A stretch of 16,245 nt of DNA from positions 1 through 16,245 of the forward strand of contig CAIYMZ010000090.1 of assembly GCA_903927415.1 (NCBI GenBank), read 5' to 3'. Source of the DNA: an uncultured Alphaproteobacteria bacterium (GTDB lineage: Bacteria > Pseudomonadota > Alphaproteobacteria > Rickettsiales > UBA1997). The position numbers and the translations under genes were made by a program. The notes below the pieces were generated by a model that was not told the DNA's origin, ran no database searches, and saw only the letters and a list, made by a program, of their open reading frames with translations. Shown in pieces: positions 6,601-14,448 of the stretch; within the stretch, counting starts at the first letter, position 1, and each line of letters opens with the position of its first letter.

Positions 6601-7714
6601 TGTTGATAAGTTAAAAACCAAAACAAAGCTTGAAGCCAAAGAGTTGGAAGGATTGTCAAAAAATATTTTGGTTAAGATTGTCATTGATGATGGCAAGGCG
6701 ATGGATAAGGCTGAAAAACTAATTAAATCGCACAATAAAAAAGCTGCAGAAATCGAAAAAGAATTTAACGATAAGGTTGCGCGCATCAAAGCTGGAGACG
6801 AGTTGGGGCAAGGTGTTCTAAAAATCGTAAAAGTTTATGTCGCTTCAAAATATCGCCTACAACCGGGTGATAAAATGGCGGGACGTCACGGAAATAAAGG
6901 CGTTGTTTCTAAAATTGCTCCTCTTGAAGACATGCCATATTCAGCAGATGGTCAGCCAGTTGATATCGTGTTGAATCCGCTCGGCGTGCCTTCTCGTATG
7001 AATATCGGTCAAATTCTTGAAACCCATTTAGGGTTCGCATCGAAAGAATTAGGAAAGCAAGTCGCTCATCTTTTAGACCAAGTTGCTGAGAAAAAATCTG
7101 AATTTATCAAACAACTTCGTGACAAGGTTTTGGCGATTTATTCGTCGGAAGATGAAGTTAAAAAAGTTAAAGCAATGTCGGATAATGAATTGATCATCTT
7201 CGCTTCAACTCTCAAAGACGGAGTGCATTTTGCCACCGGAATTTTTGAAGGTGTGAAGGAGGCTTACATTACAAAATTGCTTGAAATTGCCGGCGTTGAT
7301 AAGTCTGGACAGATTGAGCTTTTTGATGGCAAAACTGGCGAAAAATTTGATCGCAAAGTCACCGTCGGCTACATCTACATGCTCAAATTACATCATTTGG
7401 TTGATGATAAAATTCACGCTCGTTCAATTGGACCTTACAGTTTAATCACTCAACAACCTCTCGGCGGTAAATCTCATTTTGGTGGCCAACGTTTTGGTGA
7501 AATGGAATGTTGGGCTTTGCAAGCTTACGGGGCAGCATATTCGCTACAAGAAATGCTAACCGTAAAATCTGATGATGTGGTTGGTAGAATTAAAATTTAC
7601 GAATCAATCATCCAAGGAAATCAAAACTTCAATTGCGGCATTCCAGAATCATTCAACGTGATGATCAAAGAAGTTCGCTCTTTGGGTCTGAATATTGAAC
7701 TTGTAGAAAAATAA
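3629..7714 (+). CDS. rpoB: DNA-directed RNA polymerase subunit beta
   Basis: The beta subunit of RNA polymerase, 1361 residues (E. coli 1342), complete from ATG 3629 to TAA 7712-7714. With beta' it forms the catalytic centre and the rifampicin pocket. The rifampicin region at about residues 517-545 reads SQLSQFMDQTNPLADITHKR and continues RLSALGPGGLTRERAG. Positions equivalent to E. coli D516, H526 and S531 are D524, H534 and S539, all as in sensitive enzymes. The motif GDKMAGRHGNKG (from about 1080) carries the conserved active-site lysines. The C-terminal region with GGQRFGEMECWALQAYGAAY and the clamp-contacting end are present. No disruption is seen. It is co-oriented with rpoC 88 nt downstream, with a palindromic repeat between. 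Confidence 0.99.
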   Translation: MVQVRNFDQALLRKSFSNNKDREAIPHLISLQKDSYEKFLQANIASEKRENVGIQSVFNSFFPLSDSAGRVTIEFVSYSLGESKYESYECLSAGRTFSAPLRAQLRLILWHQEEGSEIKEIRSIKEQEVYLCEIPLMTETGSFIVNGAERVIVSQMRRAPGVFFDSENVKLSGSKSYTAKIIPHIGSWLDFEFDSKDILYFRVDKKRKIPASSLLRAIGMTAESIIRVFYGAVDTTLTKKGWALAFDAEAFINKKAPYDLICADSGEIKVTEGTKLNRKTIEKLQAEKFQYYLLTNEVLLGYVVAGDLIESDTGELLLEAGSIVTAESLEILQKLNFKTISIVNPSKSDIGPYLYNTLLVDKNQNQKDALSDIYKAIRLGEAPSSLEVAKNYFENLFFSDARYNLSDVGRMKMNHRLGLNIDKEILFLTHSDIEQTIKILSLIKHNDLKTDDIDNLANRRVRAVGELIENQLRIGMSRIEKSIVEKMNSVEVDTVMPQSLINSKPLITAVKDFFATSQLSQFMDQTNPLADITHKRRLSALGPGGLTRERAGFEVRDVHPTHYGRICPIETPEGPNIGLINSLATYARVNNYGFIETPYRKVTNGRITDEVKYLSAMEEVDFAVAPSTNNVDDKGNIKADLISCRKNGEFIMLPPDKIDYIDVSTKQIVSIATTLIPFLENDDANRALMGSNMQRQAVPLLRPDAPLVGTGMEAVIAADSGAAVRVKKDGVVKFVDSSKIVVESMSDGIPHIDVHNLAKYVRTNQDTCVNQRPTVEIGQKVKAGQIISDGHSISNGEIALGKNVRVAFMPWNGYNFEDSIIISEKLLADDTFTSIHIEELEIVARDTRLGPEEITRDIPNVSEEILTKLDEEGIIHIGAEVQPGDLLVGKTTPKSESPMTPEEKLLKVIFGEKASDVKDSSLYASTGVSGTVVDVKVFSRKGIEKDERSIYIEMQQIEELAKRKNLKISFLENSMKDALVELFDGHKLTNNVDKLKTKTKLEAKELEGLSKNILVKIVIDDGKAMDKAEKLIKSHNKKAAEIEKEFNDKVARIKAGDELGQGVLKIVKVYVASKYRLQPGDKMAGRHGNKGVVSKIAPLEDMPYSADGQPVDIVLNPLGVPSRMNIGQILETHLGFASKELGKQVAHLLDQVAEKKSEFIKQLRDKVLAIYSSEDEVKKVKAMSDNELIIFASTLKDGVHFATGIFEGVKEAYITKLLEIAGVDKSGQIELFDGKTGEKFDRKVTVGYIYMLKLHHLVDDKIHARSIGPYSLITQQPLGGKSHFGGQRFGEMECWALQAYGAAYSLQEMLTVKSDDVVGRIKIYESIIQGNQNFNCGIPESFNVMIKEVRSLGLNIELVEK

Positions 7715-7779
7715 CCCCGTCATTCGACGGGGTGACAGGCACCCTAATTTGTCGCCCCGCACTCGTTGCGGCGGGATCC
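7715..7779 (+). repeat. Pair of GC-rich hairpins between rpoB and rpoC, probable dispersed palindromic repeat
   Basis: Immediately after the rpoB stop, CCCCGTC 7715-7721 pairs with GACGGGG 7726-7732 around ATTC. A second hairpin follows, CCCGC 7756-7760 with GCGG/CGGG at 7768-7775 around ACTCGTT, with one bulged C. The 65-nt block is far more GC-rich than its surroundings. It starts near CGTCATT and ends in GGATCCA, the look of the short palindromic repeats scattered in many alphaproteobacterial genomes. Neither hairpin is followed by a T-run, so it is not an intrinsic terminator. On the mRNA it could serve as a processing or stability site between the two cistrons. Copy number elsewhere is not visible. 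Confidence 0.6.
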
Positions 7780-7802
7780 AATAAAAATAAAAACAAAATA
7801 GC

Positions 7803-10800
7803 ATGTCATTAGCGGGAACTTCCTCACACGGCCTCTTAAGCCTAACTGCAAACAGCGCAGTTGATCTTCTAGATTTTAACGCCATTAAAATTTCTATCGC
7901 CGATCCAGATAAAATTAGATCTTGGTCTTTCGGTGAGGTAATCAAGCCAGAAACCATTAACTACCGCACTTTCAAGCCAGAAAGAGACGGTCTTTTTTGT
8001 GCCAGAATTTTTGGTCCAATCAAAGATTACGAATGTCTCTGCGGCAAATATAAGCGCATCAAATACAAAGGAATTGTTTGTGAAAAATGTGGCGTTGAAG
8101 TCACTTCATCAAAAGTCCGTCGCGAAAGAATGGGACATATCGAACTCGCCGCCCCAATCACTCACATCTGGTTTTTGAAATCACTACCATCTCGCATCTC
8201 AACAATGCTTGGCACCACTTTGAAGGCGATTGAAAAAGTTATTTATTTCGAAGCCTACATCGTTACTGATGGCCTAATGTCGCCCCTAAAAGAGGGAGAA
8301 ATTTTGAGTGAAGATGAATATGACAAACTTCAAGCAGAGCATGGTTACGGCAGTTTTGTTGCTGGAATGGGAGCAGAAGCAGTGCGAAATCTTTTGCAAA
8401 AACTTGATTTAAAAAAAGTTCAAAAAGATTTGCGTGAAGAGCTCGTCACCATCACTTCTGAAATCAAAAAAGAAAAAGCCATCAAGAGATTGAAACTCGT
8501 TGAGCAATTCATCGATTCAGAAATCAATAAGCCTGAACACATGGTGATGACGGTTCTACCAGTTATTCCGCCTGATATTCGTCCACTCGTCATGCTTGAT
8601 GGTGGACGCTTTGCTACTTCAGATTTAAACGAACTTTATCGTCGCGTAATCAATCGCAACAATCGCTTGAAACGCTTGATGGAACTGGGCGCGCCAGAAA
8701 TCATCATCAAAAACGAGAAGAGAATGTTGCAAGAGTCAGTGGACGCCTTGCTTGACAATGGCCGTTCCGGCGCTGTCGTAAAAAATTCCAACAAAAAACC
8801 ATTCAAATCTTTGAGCGACATGTTGAAAGGAAAGCAAGGTCGCTTCCGTCAAAACTTGCTCGGTAAACGCGTCGATTATTCCGGCCGCTCTGTAATCGTC
8901 GTTGGCCCTGAACTCAAGCTTCACCAATGCGGTTTGCCGAAAAAAATGGCTTTGGAATTATTCAAACCTTTCATTTATTCGAAGCTCGAACTTTACGGAA
9001 AATCTCCTTCGATTAAAGTTTCAAAAAAATTAGTTGAAGCTGAAAGACCAGAGGTTTGGGATATTTTGGATGAAGTCATCAAAGAGCATCCGGTCCTTTT
9101 AAACCGCGCTCCTACGCTTCACAGACTTGGTATTCAAGCTTTCGAACCAGTCTTAACTGAAGGCAAAGCGATTCAACTTCACCCGCTTGTCTGCGCCGCT
9201 TTCAACGCCGACTTTGACGGTGACCAAATGGCGGTTCACGTTCCACTTTCAATCGAAGCTCAAGTTGAAACTCGTGCTTTGATGATGTCGACCAACAACA
9301 TTCTCAGTCCTGCTAACGGCAAGCCAATCATCGTTCCGTCGCAAGATATCATTCTTGGTCTCTACTACATGACTATGGAAAACAAAGATTATGCTCAAGC
9401 TAAAGCCCGTCCAATCGCTGATGATTTTGAATTAGGTCACGCTTTGAACAGTAAGGTTATCACTTTGCACGATAAAATTTATTATCGCTTCACCATCAAA
9501 AACAAAGATGGGGAAAGAACTTTTCAGAAAATCGAGACAACAGCTGGACGCGTTTTGCTTTACAACATTTTGCCAAATGCGATGAAGGTGGATTTTGAAA
9601 TTGTTAACAAGGCCATGACTAAAAAGGCCGTAACCAATCTGATCGATACTGTTTACCGTAATTGTGGCCAAAAAGAAACCGTCATGTTTTGTGATCGCAT
9701 CATGACTTTAGGTTTTTCAAATGCTGGTCGAGCAGGTATTTCAATCGGCAAAGACGATATGATCATTCCTGAAGGAAAACAAAAACATATCTCCGAATCA
9801 TTTGATAAAGTGAAGAAGCTAGAGAAGCAGTATCGCGAAGGATTAATTACCGCTGGTGAGCGTTACAACAAAGTTGTTGATGAATGGACAAATTGCACCG
9901 GAAAAATTTCTCGCGAAATGATGAGCGCAATTTCCACCTTCTCAACTCCAGCAGGAGCCAATTCGATTTTCATGATGGCCGATTCTGGAGCCAGAGGTTC
10001 TGAGAACCAAATCAAACAAGTCGCTGGTATGCGTGGTTTGATGGCGAAACCATCTGGAGAAATTATTGAAACTCCAATCACTTCCAACTTCAAAGAAGGC
10101 TTGAGCGTTTTAGAATATTTCATTTCTGCTCACGGTGCTCGTAAAGGCTTGGCCGATACAGCTTTGAAAACAGCTAATTCCGGTTATTTAACCAGAAGGT
10201 TAGTTGATGTTTCTCAGGATTGCATCGTCATTGAAGAAGATTGTGGCACCAGTGAAGGCGTGATCCTTGAGTCAATCATTGATGATGGTCGCGTCATTGC
10301 TCCACTTTCTGAACAAGCTTTGGGACGTGTTCCGCTCGAAGATGTAAAATCTTTAGATGACAAAAAAATCATTGTAAAAGCCGGAACCATGATTGACGAA
10401 GCCTTATCCGACGCAATTGAAAAAGCGGGAGTCAAAACAATCCAATCGCGCTCAGTCTTAACTTGCAAAACTCACGAAGGTGTTTGCGTGAAGTGCTATG
10501 GCCGTGATTTGGCGACAGGAAATATTGTCAGCATTGGTGAAGCAGTTGGTGTTGTTGCAGCTCAATCAATTGGCGAACCAGGAACTCAGCTCACAATGAG
10601 AACCTTCCACATTGGTGGTGCAGCACAAAGAGGTGCAGAACAATCTTCAATCGCTGCAATTGCTGATGGTAAGATTCGTATTTCTGACAAAGGAACTCTG
10701 ATTGATCGCAATGGTAAAATCGTCGTCGTTAGCAGAAATTCTGAAATCACTTTAGTCGATAAAGATCAAAAAGAAATTCATAGCTACAAACTTCCTTATG

Positions 10801-11945
10801 GCTCTGTAATCACTCACAAGCATGGCTCAGAGGTTAAAAAAGGTGATCACCTAGCAGAATGGGATCCTTACAACATTCCAGTAGTTGCTGAAGCGAATGG
10901 TGCGATCAAATATAACGATCTTATCGAGAATGTTTCGCTCCGTGAAAAAATTGAAGAATCAACAGGCGTCTCAACAAAGATCATCATGGATTGGAAGCAA
11001 TATAGCAAACAAGAGCTTAAGCCAAGATTGTCAATTACCGTCGGTAAAGACACTGAGGTCAAAGAATATCCGCTTTCAATCCACACCGTAATTGGCGTTT
11101 CTAATGGTGACGAAGTTAAGCCTGGCGATGTCATCGCCAGAATTCCAAAAGAATCTTCCAAGACTCGTGATATAACAGGCGGTCTTCCACGCGTAGCTGA
11201 GTTGTTTGAAGCGCGCAAACCAAAGAATGCTGCGGTGATGACCGAAATTGATGGTCGCATCGAATTCGGCAAAGACTACAAAACTAAGCGCCGCATTATT
11301 GTTCGTTCCGAAGATGCATCGAAAGAACCAGTCGAATACAGCATCTCCAAAACCAAGCACTTATTCGTTGGTGAAGGTGACTTCGTCAAAAGAGGCGACG
11401 TGTTAGTTGACGGAAATCTTGTTCCTCACGACATCCTGCGCATCCTTGGTATGCAAGCCTTCACCAACTACATGGTGAATGAAGTACAAAAAGTTTATCG
11501 CATGCAAGGCGTGAAAATCGACGACAAGCACATCGAAGTTATTTTGAACATGATGTTGAAACGCGTTGAAGTAATTCACTCCGGCGACACCACGCTTCTC
11601 GTCGGCGAATATATCGATCGCGACGTGTTTGAAGAAGTAAATGCCAAAATGATCGCTAGCAAAATGAAGCCAGCAAAATCGGCTCCAGTATTGCTCGGAA
11701 TCACCAAAGCTTCACTTCAAACTAAATCCTTCATCTCTGCTGCATCATTCCAAGAAACAACGCGAGTTCTTACTGATTCAGCGGTGCAAGGCAAAGTCGA
11801 TAATTTAAAAGGTCTAAAAGAAAACATCATCGTCGGTCGCCTGATCCCAGCAGGAACAGGCTTACTGGCTGCAAGATATCGCAAAACTGCGAATCAGGAA
11901 AAACAGGCCGAAGAGGTTGTGGCAGAAAAAGTCGCAGCTGAATAA
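7803..11945 (+). CDS. rpoC: DNA-directed RNA polymerase subunit beta'
   Basis: The beta' subunit, 1380 residues (E. coli 1407), ATG 7803 to TAA 11943-11945. The N-terminal zinc site has C78, C80, C93 and C96 (CLCGKYKR and VCEKCG). The magnesium-binding signature NADFDGD is at 468-474, with D470, D472 and D474. The second zinc site has C814, C888, C895 and C898, numbered as in E. coli. The trigger-loop/bridge-helix region includes GARGSENQIKQVAGMRGLMAKP (broken here as GARGSENQIKQ and VAGMRGLMAKP), followed by ITSNFKEGLSVLEYFISAHGA. The C-terminus ends in a short acidic and Ala-rich tail (QAEEVVAEKVAAE). There is no Shine-Dalgarno sequence. It is the last gene of the cluster and is followed by an intrinsic terminator. 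Confidence 0.99.
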   Translation: MSLAGTSSHGLLSLTANSAVDLLDFNAIKISIADPDKIRSWSFGEVIKPETINYRTFKPERDGLFCARIFGPIKDYECLCGKYKRIKYKGIVCEKCGVEVTSSKVRRERMGHIELAAPITHIWFLKSLPSRISTMLGTTLKAIEKVIYFEAYIVTDGLMSPLKEGEILSEDEYDKLQAEHGYGSFVAGMGAEAVRNLLQKLDLKKVQKDLREELVTITSEIKKEKAIKRLKLVEQFIDSEINKPEHMVMTVLPVIPPDIRPLVMLDGGRFATSDLNELYRRVINRNNRLKRLMELGAPEIIIKNEKRMLQESVDALLDNGRSGAVVKNSNKKPFKSLSDMLKGKQGRFRQNLLGKRVDYSGRSVIVVGPELKLHQCGLPKKMALELFKPFIYSKLELYGKSPSIKVSKKLVEAERPEVWDILDEVIKEHPVLLNRAPTLHRLGIQAFEPVLTEGKAIQLHPLVCAAFNADFDGDQMAVHVPLSIEAQVETRALMMSTNNILSPANGKPIIVPSQDIILGLYYMTMENKDYAQAKARPIADDFELGHALNSKVITLHDKIYYRFTIKNKDGERTFQKIETTAGRVLLYNILPNAMKVDFEIVNKAMTKKAVTNLIDTVYRNCGQKETVMFCDRIMTLGFSNAGRAGISIGKDDMIIPEGKQKHISESFDKVKKLEKQYREGLITAGERYNKVVDEWTNCTGKISREMMSAISTFSTPAGANSIFMMADSGARGSENQIKQVAGMRGLMAKPSGEIIETPITSNFKEGLSVLEYFISAHGARKGLADTALKTANSGYLTRRLVDVSQDCIVIEEDCGTSEGVILESIIDDGRVIAPLSEQALGRVPLEDVKSLDDKKIIVKAGTMIDEALSDAIEKAGVKTIQSRSVLTCKTHEGVCVKCYGRDLATGNIVSIGEAVGVVAAQSIGEPGTQLTMRTFHIGGAAQRGAEQSSIAAIADGKIRISDKGTLIDRNGKIVVVSRNSEITLVDKDQKEIHSYKLPYGSVITHKHGSEVKKGDHLAEWDPYNIPVVAEANGAIKYNDLIENVSLREKIEESTGVSTKIIMDWKQYSKQELKPRLSITVGKDTEVKEYPLSIHTVIGVSNGDEVKPGDVIARIPKESSKTRDITGGLPRVAELFEARKPKNAAVMTEIDGRIEFGKDYKTKRRIIVRSEDASKEPVEYSISKTKHLFVGEGDFVKRGDVLVDGNLVPHDILRILGMQAFTNYMVNEVQKVYRMQGVKIDDKHIEVILNMMLKRVEVIHSGDTTLLVGEYIDRDVFEEVNAKMIASKMKPAKSAPVLLGITKASLQTKSFISAASFQETTRVLTDSAVQGKVDNLKGLKENIIVGRLIPAGTGLLAARYRKTANQEKQAEEVVAEKVAAE

Positions 11946-11954
11946 GCTTTAAAT

Positions 11955-11995
11955 AAAAAATGGCGGTTCCAAAAAATGGAGCCGCCATTTTTTTT
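11955..11995 (+). terminator. Rho-independent terminator of the rpl-rpoBC cluster
   Basis: A GC-rich stem formed by TGGCGGTTCC (11961-11970) and GGAGCCGCCA (11978-11987), with one G-U pair and loop AAAAAAT. The stem is extended by A6 on the left and T6 on the right, ending in a run of eight T (11988-11995). It lies 9 nt after the rpoC stop. The A-tract makes it potentially bidirectional. Confidence 0.93.
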
Positions 11996-12018
11996 GGTAA
12001 TTACTTTGCGATGAATAC

Positions 12019-12101
12019 CCAATGTCATGCTGAGCCTGCCTCCGCATGATTCAAGCCATAGTGCCTAGAATCATGCGGAGGCAGGCTCAGCATGACATTG
12101 G
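12019..12101. repeat. Perfect 34-bp inverted repeat with 15-nt spacer
   Basis: The arm 12019-12052 (begins CCAATGTCATGCTGAG, ends GCATGATTC) is exactly repeated in inverted form at 12068-12101. The spacer 12053-12067 is AAGCCATAGTGCCTA. No mismatch is seen over the 34 bp. There is no ORF in it and no following T-run. It occupies much of the 194-nt gap between rpoC and yejE; the remaining sequence at 12102-12139 shows no promoter that I can support. A perfect palindrome of this length suggests a recently copied mobile palindromic element rather than an old terminator. Confidence 0.9.
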
Positions 12102-12139
12102 AGTTTAATCGGTTTCTTCAACTGGAATTGGCATAGACC

Positions 12140-13141
12140 ATGAGTCAAACCTTCTTCGCCAAATTCAAAAAAAATCGTCGCGGATATTTTTCATTTCTTT
12201 TTCTTACCTCACTTTTTTCTCTCACACTTTTTGCCGAATTTATTGCTAACGACAAACCTCTGCTACTGCGTTTCAAAGGCGATTTTTATTTTCCGGTTTT
12301 TCACGAAATTTCTGAAAAAACTTTCGGCGGAATTTTTGAAACCGCAGCTGATTTTCGTGATCCAGAAGTTCAAAAATTAATCGAAAAAAATGGCTGGATA
12401 ATTTTCGCGCCGATTCCTTTTTCCTACGACACCATCAACTTCAACGTAAAAACTCCCGCCCCTTCCAAGCCAACAGCAACTAATCTTCTCGGCACTGACG
12501 ATAATGGTCGCGATGTTTTAGCGCGAGTGATTTACGGCATCAGAATCTCGCTAATTTTCGGTCTGATCCTAACTTTTTTTTCCGCCATTTTAGGAGTTTT
12601 TCTCGGCGCGATTCAGGGATATTTCGGTGGCCTCACCGACTTATTCCTCCAACGCTTCATGGAAATTTGGTCGAGCATGCCGGTTTTATTTTTGCTGATA
12701 ATTTTATCTTCAATCATCGAGCCCAGTTTTTTTACGCTGCTTGGCTTGATGCTACTTTTTAGCTGGATGTCGTTAGTCGGTTACGTCCGCGCCGAATTTT
12801 TGCGCTTGCGCAATTTCGATTTTGTTCGCGCCAGCAAAGCTTTAGGAGCAAGTAATTCGCGAATTATTTTTCGCCACATTTTGCCGAATGCCTCTCCCAT
12901 CATCATCGCCAATATTCCATTTTTACTCGCCGGATCAATCACAACACTAACTTCACTCGATTTTCTTGGACTCGGATTACCAATCGGATCGCCATCTCTC
13001 GGCGAATTGCTCGCTCAAGGAAAAAATAATTTAACCGCCTATTGGCTTGGGATTGCTGGCTTCGTGACCATTACGCTAATTTTAACTTTTCTCGTTTTCA
13101 TCGGCGAAGCCGTGCGCGATGCGACGGATACCAGAAAATAA
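12140..13141 (+). CDS. yejE: YejE-type peptide ABC transporter permease
   Basis: A 333-residue inner-membrane permease (E. coli YejE 341). YejABEF is an ABC importer of peptides; YejE is one of its two permeases, in the DppC/OppC family. The N-terminus (FKKNRRGYFSF, then a first membrane segment at about 17-35) and the phrase FAEFIANDKPLLLRFKGDFYFPV match YejE specifically. A periplasmic part follows (FGGIFETAADFRDPEVQ, SYDTINF, LLGTDDNGRDVLARVIYG). Then come about five more membrane segments from 133 onward. The EAA-type loop ASKALGASNSRIIFRHILPN (about 232-251) contacts the ATPase. The end FIGEAVRDATDTRK is typical. No yejA, yejB or yejF is adjacent, so it is an isolated component here. No ribosome binding site is seen. 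Confidence 0.93.
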   Translation: MSQTFFAKFKKNRRGYFSFLFLTSLFSLTLFAEFIANDKPLLLRFKGDFYFPVFHEISEKTFGGIFETAADFRDPEVQKLIEKNGWIIFAPIPFSYDTINFNVKTPAPSKPTATNLLGTDDNGRDVLARVIYGIRISLIFGLILTFFSAILGVFLGAIQGYFGGLTDLFLQRFMEIWSSMPVLFLLIILSSIIEPSFFTLLGLMLLFSWMSLVGYVRAEFLRLRNFDFVRASKALGASNSRIIFRHILPNASPIIIANIPFLLAGSITTLTSLDFLGLGLPIGSPSLGELLAQGKNNLTAYWLGIAGFVTITLILTFLVFIGEAVRDATDTRK

Positions 13142-13212
13142 TTTACTTTTCGTGATCGAAAAATAACTTCGCCACACTTCGCTTTTCCCCAACAAAATCA
13201 ACGCTTCCCAAC

Positions 13213-14448
13213 ATGCCAATCGAAATTTTAATGCCAGCACTTTCTCCAACAATGAAAGAAGGAAATCTTGCAAAATGGGTAAAAAAAACAGGCGATAGAA
13301 TCAAGGCTGGCGAGGTTATCGCCGAGATTGAAACCGACAAAGCTACAATGGAAGTTGAAGCTGTAGATGAAGGAATTTTAGGAAAAATTTTAGTTGCCGA
13401 AGGCACCGAAAATGTCGCGGTAAATTCCTGCATCGCTCTAATTTTGGAAGATGGCGAAGATAAAAAATCGCTCGAAAATTACGAAAAAAAATCCACCACA
13501 CCAACAAAAGTCGAAATAAAAAAAGAAGAAAAAATCGCGCCCTCACTTACGACTTACGACTTACGACTCACGGTTGGCGAAGCCCAAAAAGCCAGTCCGC
13601 TTGCCAAACGAATCGCCAAAGAATCCGGAATTTCCCTCGCCGGAATTTCTGGCTCCGGTCCTCATGGTCGCATCATCAAAGAAGATGTTTTGGGATTTAC
13701 GAAATCCGGCAATGCCAGATTTGGTGCAGTTCACCGCGATCCACAAGAATTTCGCGCCGTTAAAAATAACAACATCCGCAAAGTCATTGCCAAGCGACTT
13801 CTCGAATCGAAACAAAATGTTCCGCATTTTTATCTTTCTTGTGAGCTCAAGATCGACAAGCTTCTCGAGCTTCGCGCCGCCTTGAATGAAGTCGCAGAAA
13901 TCGACGCCACAGGCAATCCATCTTACAAAATTTCAGTCAATGATCTCGTTATCAAAGCAACGGCGATGGCATTACAAAAAGTTCCGGAAGCAAATTCTGC
14001 TTGGTCTGATGACGCGATTCTGCTTTACAACAATATCGACATCGCAATGGCCGTGGCTATTGACGGCGGCCTCATCACGCCAATCATTAAAAATGCTGAT
14101 CAAAAAACTATTCAGGCAATTTCAACCGAAACAAAACAACTCGCCAAAAAAGCGCGTGACGGAAAGTTGCAGCCCGAAGAATTCCAAGGCGGCTCATTCA
14201 GCATTTCAAATTTAGGAATGTTTGGAATCGATAATTTTGCTGCAATCGTGAATCCTCCGCAAAGCTGTATCCTGGCGGTTGCACGAGCTGTTGAAAAACC
14301 TGTTGTCGAGCATGGTCAAATTAAAATCGCGCACATGATGAATGTAACTTTGTCTTCCGATCATCGCTCTGTTGATGGTGCAGTTGGTGCAGAATTTTTA
14401 AAAGCACTGCGTCGATTTGTTGAACATCCAATTTTAATGTTGGTTTAA
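13213..14448 (+). CDS. pdhC: Dihydrolipoamide acetyltransferase, E2 of pyruvate dehydrogenase
   Basis: E2 transfers the acetyl group from lipoamide to CoA in the pyruvate dehydrogenase complex. The product is 411 residues. It has one lipoyl domain (1-78) with the modified lysine K43 in ETDKATMEVEAVDEG, a charged linker (about 80-125), an E3/E1-binding domain (about 127-161, ASPLAKRIAKESGI and GSGPHGRIIKEDV), and a catalytic domain from about 180 with HRSVDG near the end (H384, D388). The N-terminus strongly resembles alphaproteobacterial PdhC. The linker holds SLTTYDLRLT, encoded by four tandem ACTTACG-type heptamers (13545-13572), an apparent in-frame repeat insertion. E1 and E3 genes are absent from the neighbourhood, as in Rickettsia. 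The stop codon lies inside an inverted repeat. Confidence 0.96.
   Translation: MPIEILMPALSPTMKEGNLAKWVKKTGDRIKAGEVIAEIETDKATMEVEAVDEGILGKILVAEGTENVAVNSCIALILEDGEDKKSLENYEKKSTTPTKVEIKKEEKIAPSLTTYDLRLTVGEAQKASPLAKRIAKESGISLAGISGSGPHGRIIKEDVLGFTKSGNARFGAVHRDPQEFRAVKNNNIRKVIAKRLLESKQNVPHFYLSCELKIDKLLELRAALNEVAEIDATGNPSYKISVNDLVIKATAMALQKVPEANSAWSDDAILLYNNIDIAMAVAIDGGLITPIIKNADQKTIQAISTETKQLAKKARDGKLQPEEFQGGSFSISNLGMFGIDNFAAIVNPPQSCILAVARAVEKPVVEHGQIKIAHMMNVTLSSDHRSVDGAVGAEFLKALRRFVEHPILMLV
13545..13572 (+). repeat. Four tandem ACTTACG heptamers inside pdhC
   Basis: Units are ACTTACG at 13545, 13552 and 13559, and ACTCACG at 13566 (one change). They encode linker residues 111-120. The same heptamer, in both orientations, builds the palindrome at 16166-16224. 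This points to a dispersed repeat that has entered a coding sequence without breaking the frame. Confidence 0.9.

Noticed and set aside
3629..7714. Rifampicin-resistance substitutions in rpoB
   Set aside because: Residues equivalent to D516, H526 and S531 are unchanged; the differences from E. coli (N518T, S522A, E523D, I530L) look like normal lineage variation.
7715..7732. Intrinsic terminator after rpoB
   Set aside because: The hairpin is strong, but GTGACAGG follows instead of a T-run, and rpoC must be co-transcribed.
10868..11272. 134-codon open frame on the - strand inside rpoC
   Set aside because: It is a shadow of a conserved coding region, with no recognisable protein features.
13545..13572. 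CRISPR-like tandem repeats
   Set aside because: Units are only 7 bp with no spacers and lie inside pdhC; no cas genes are present.
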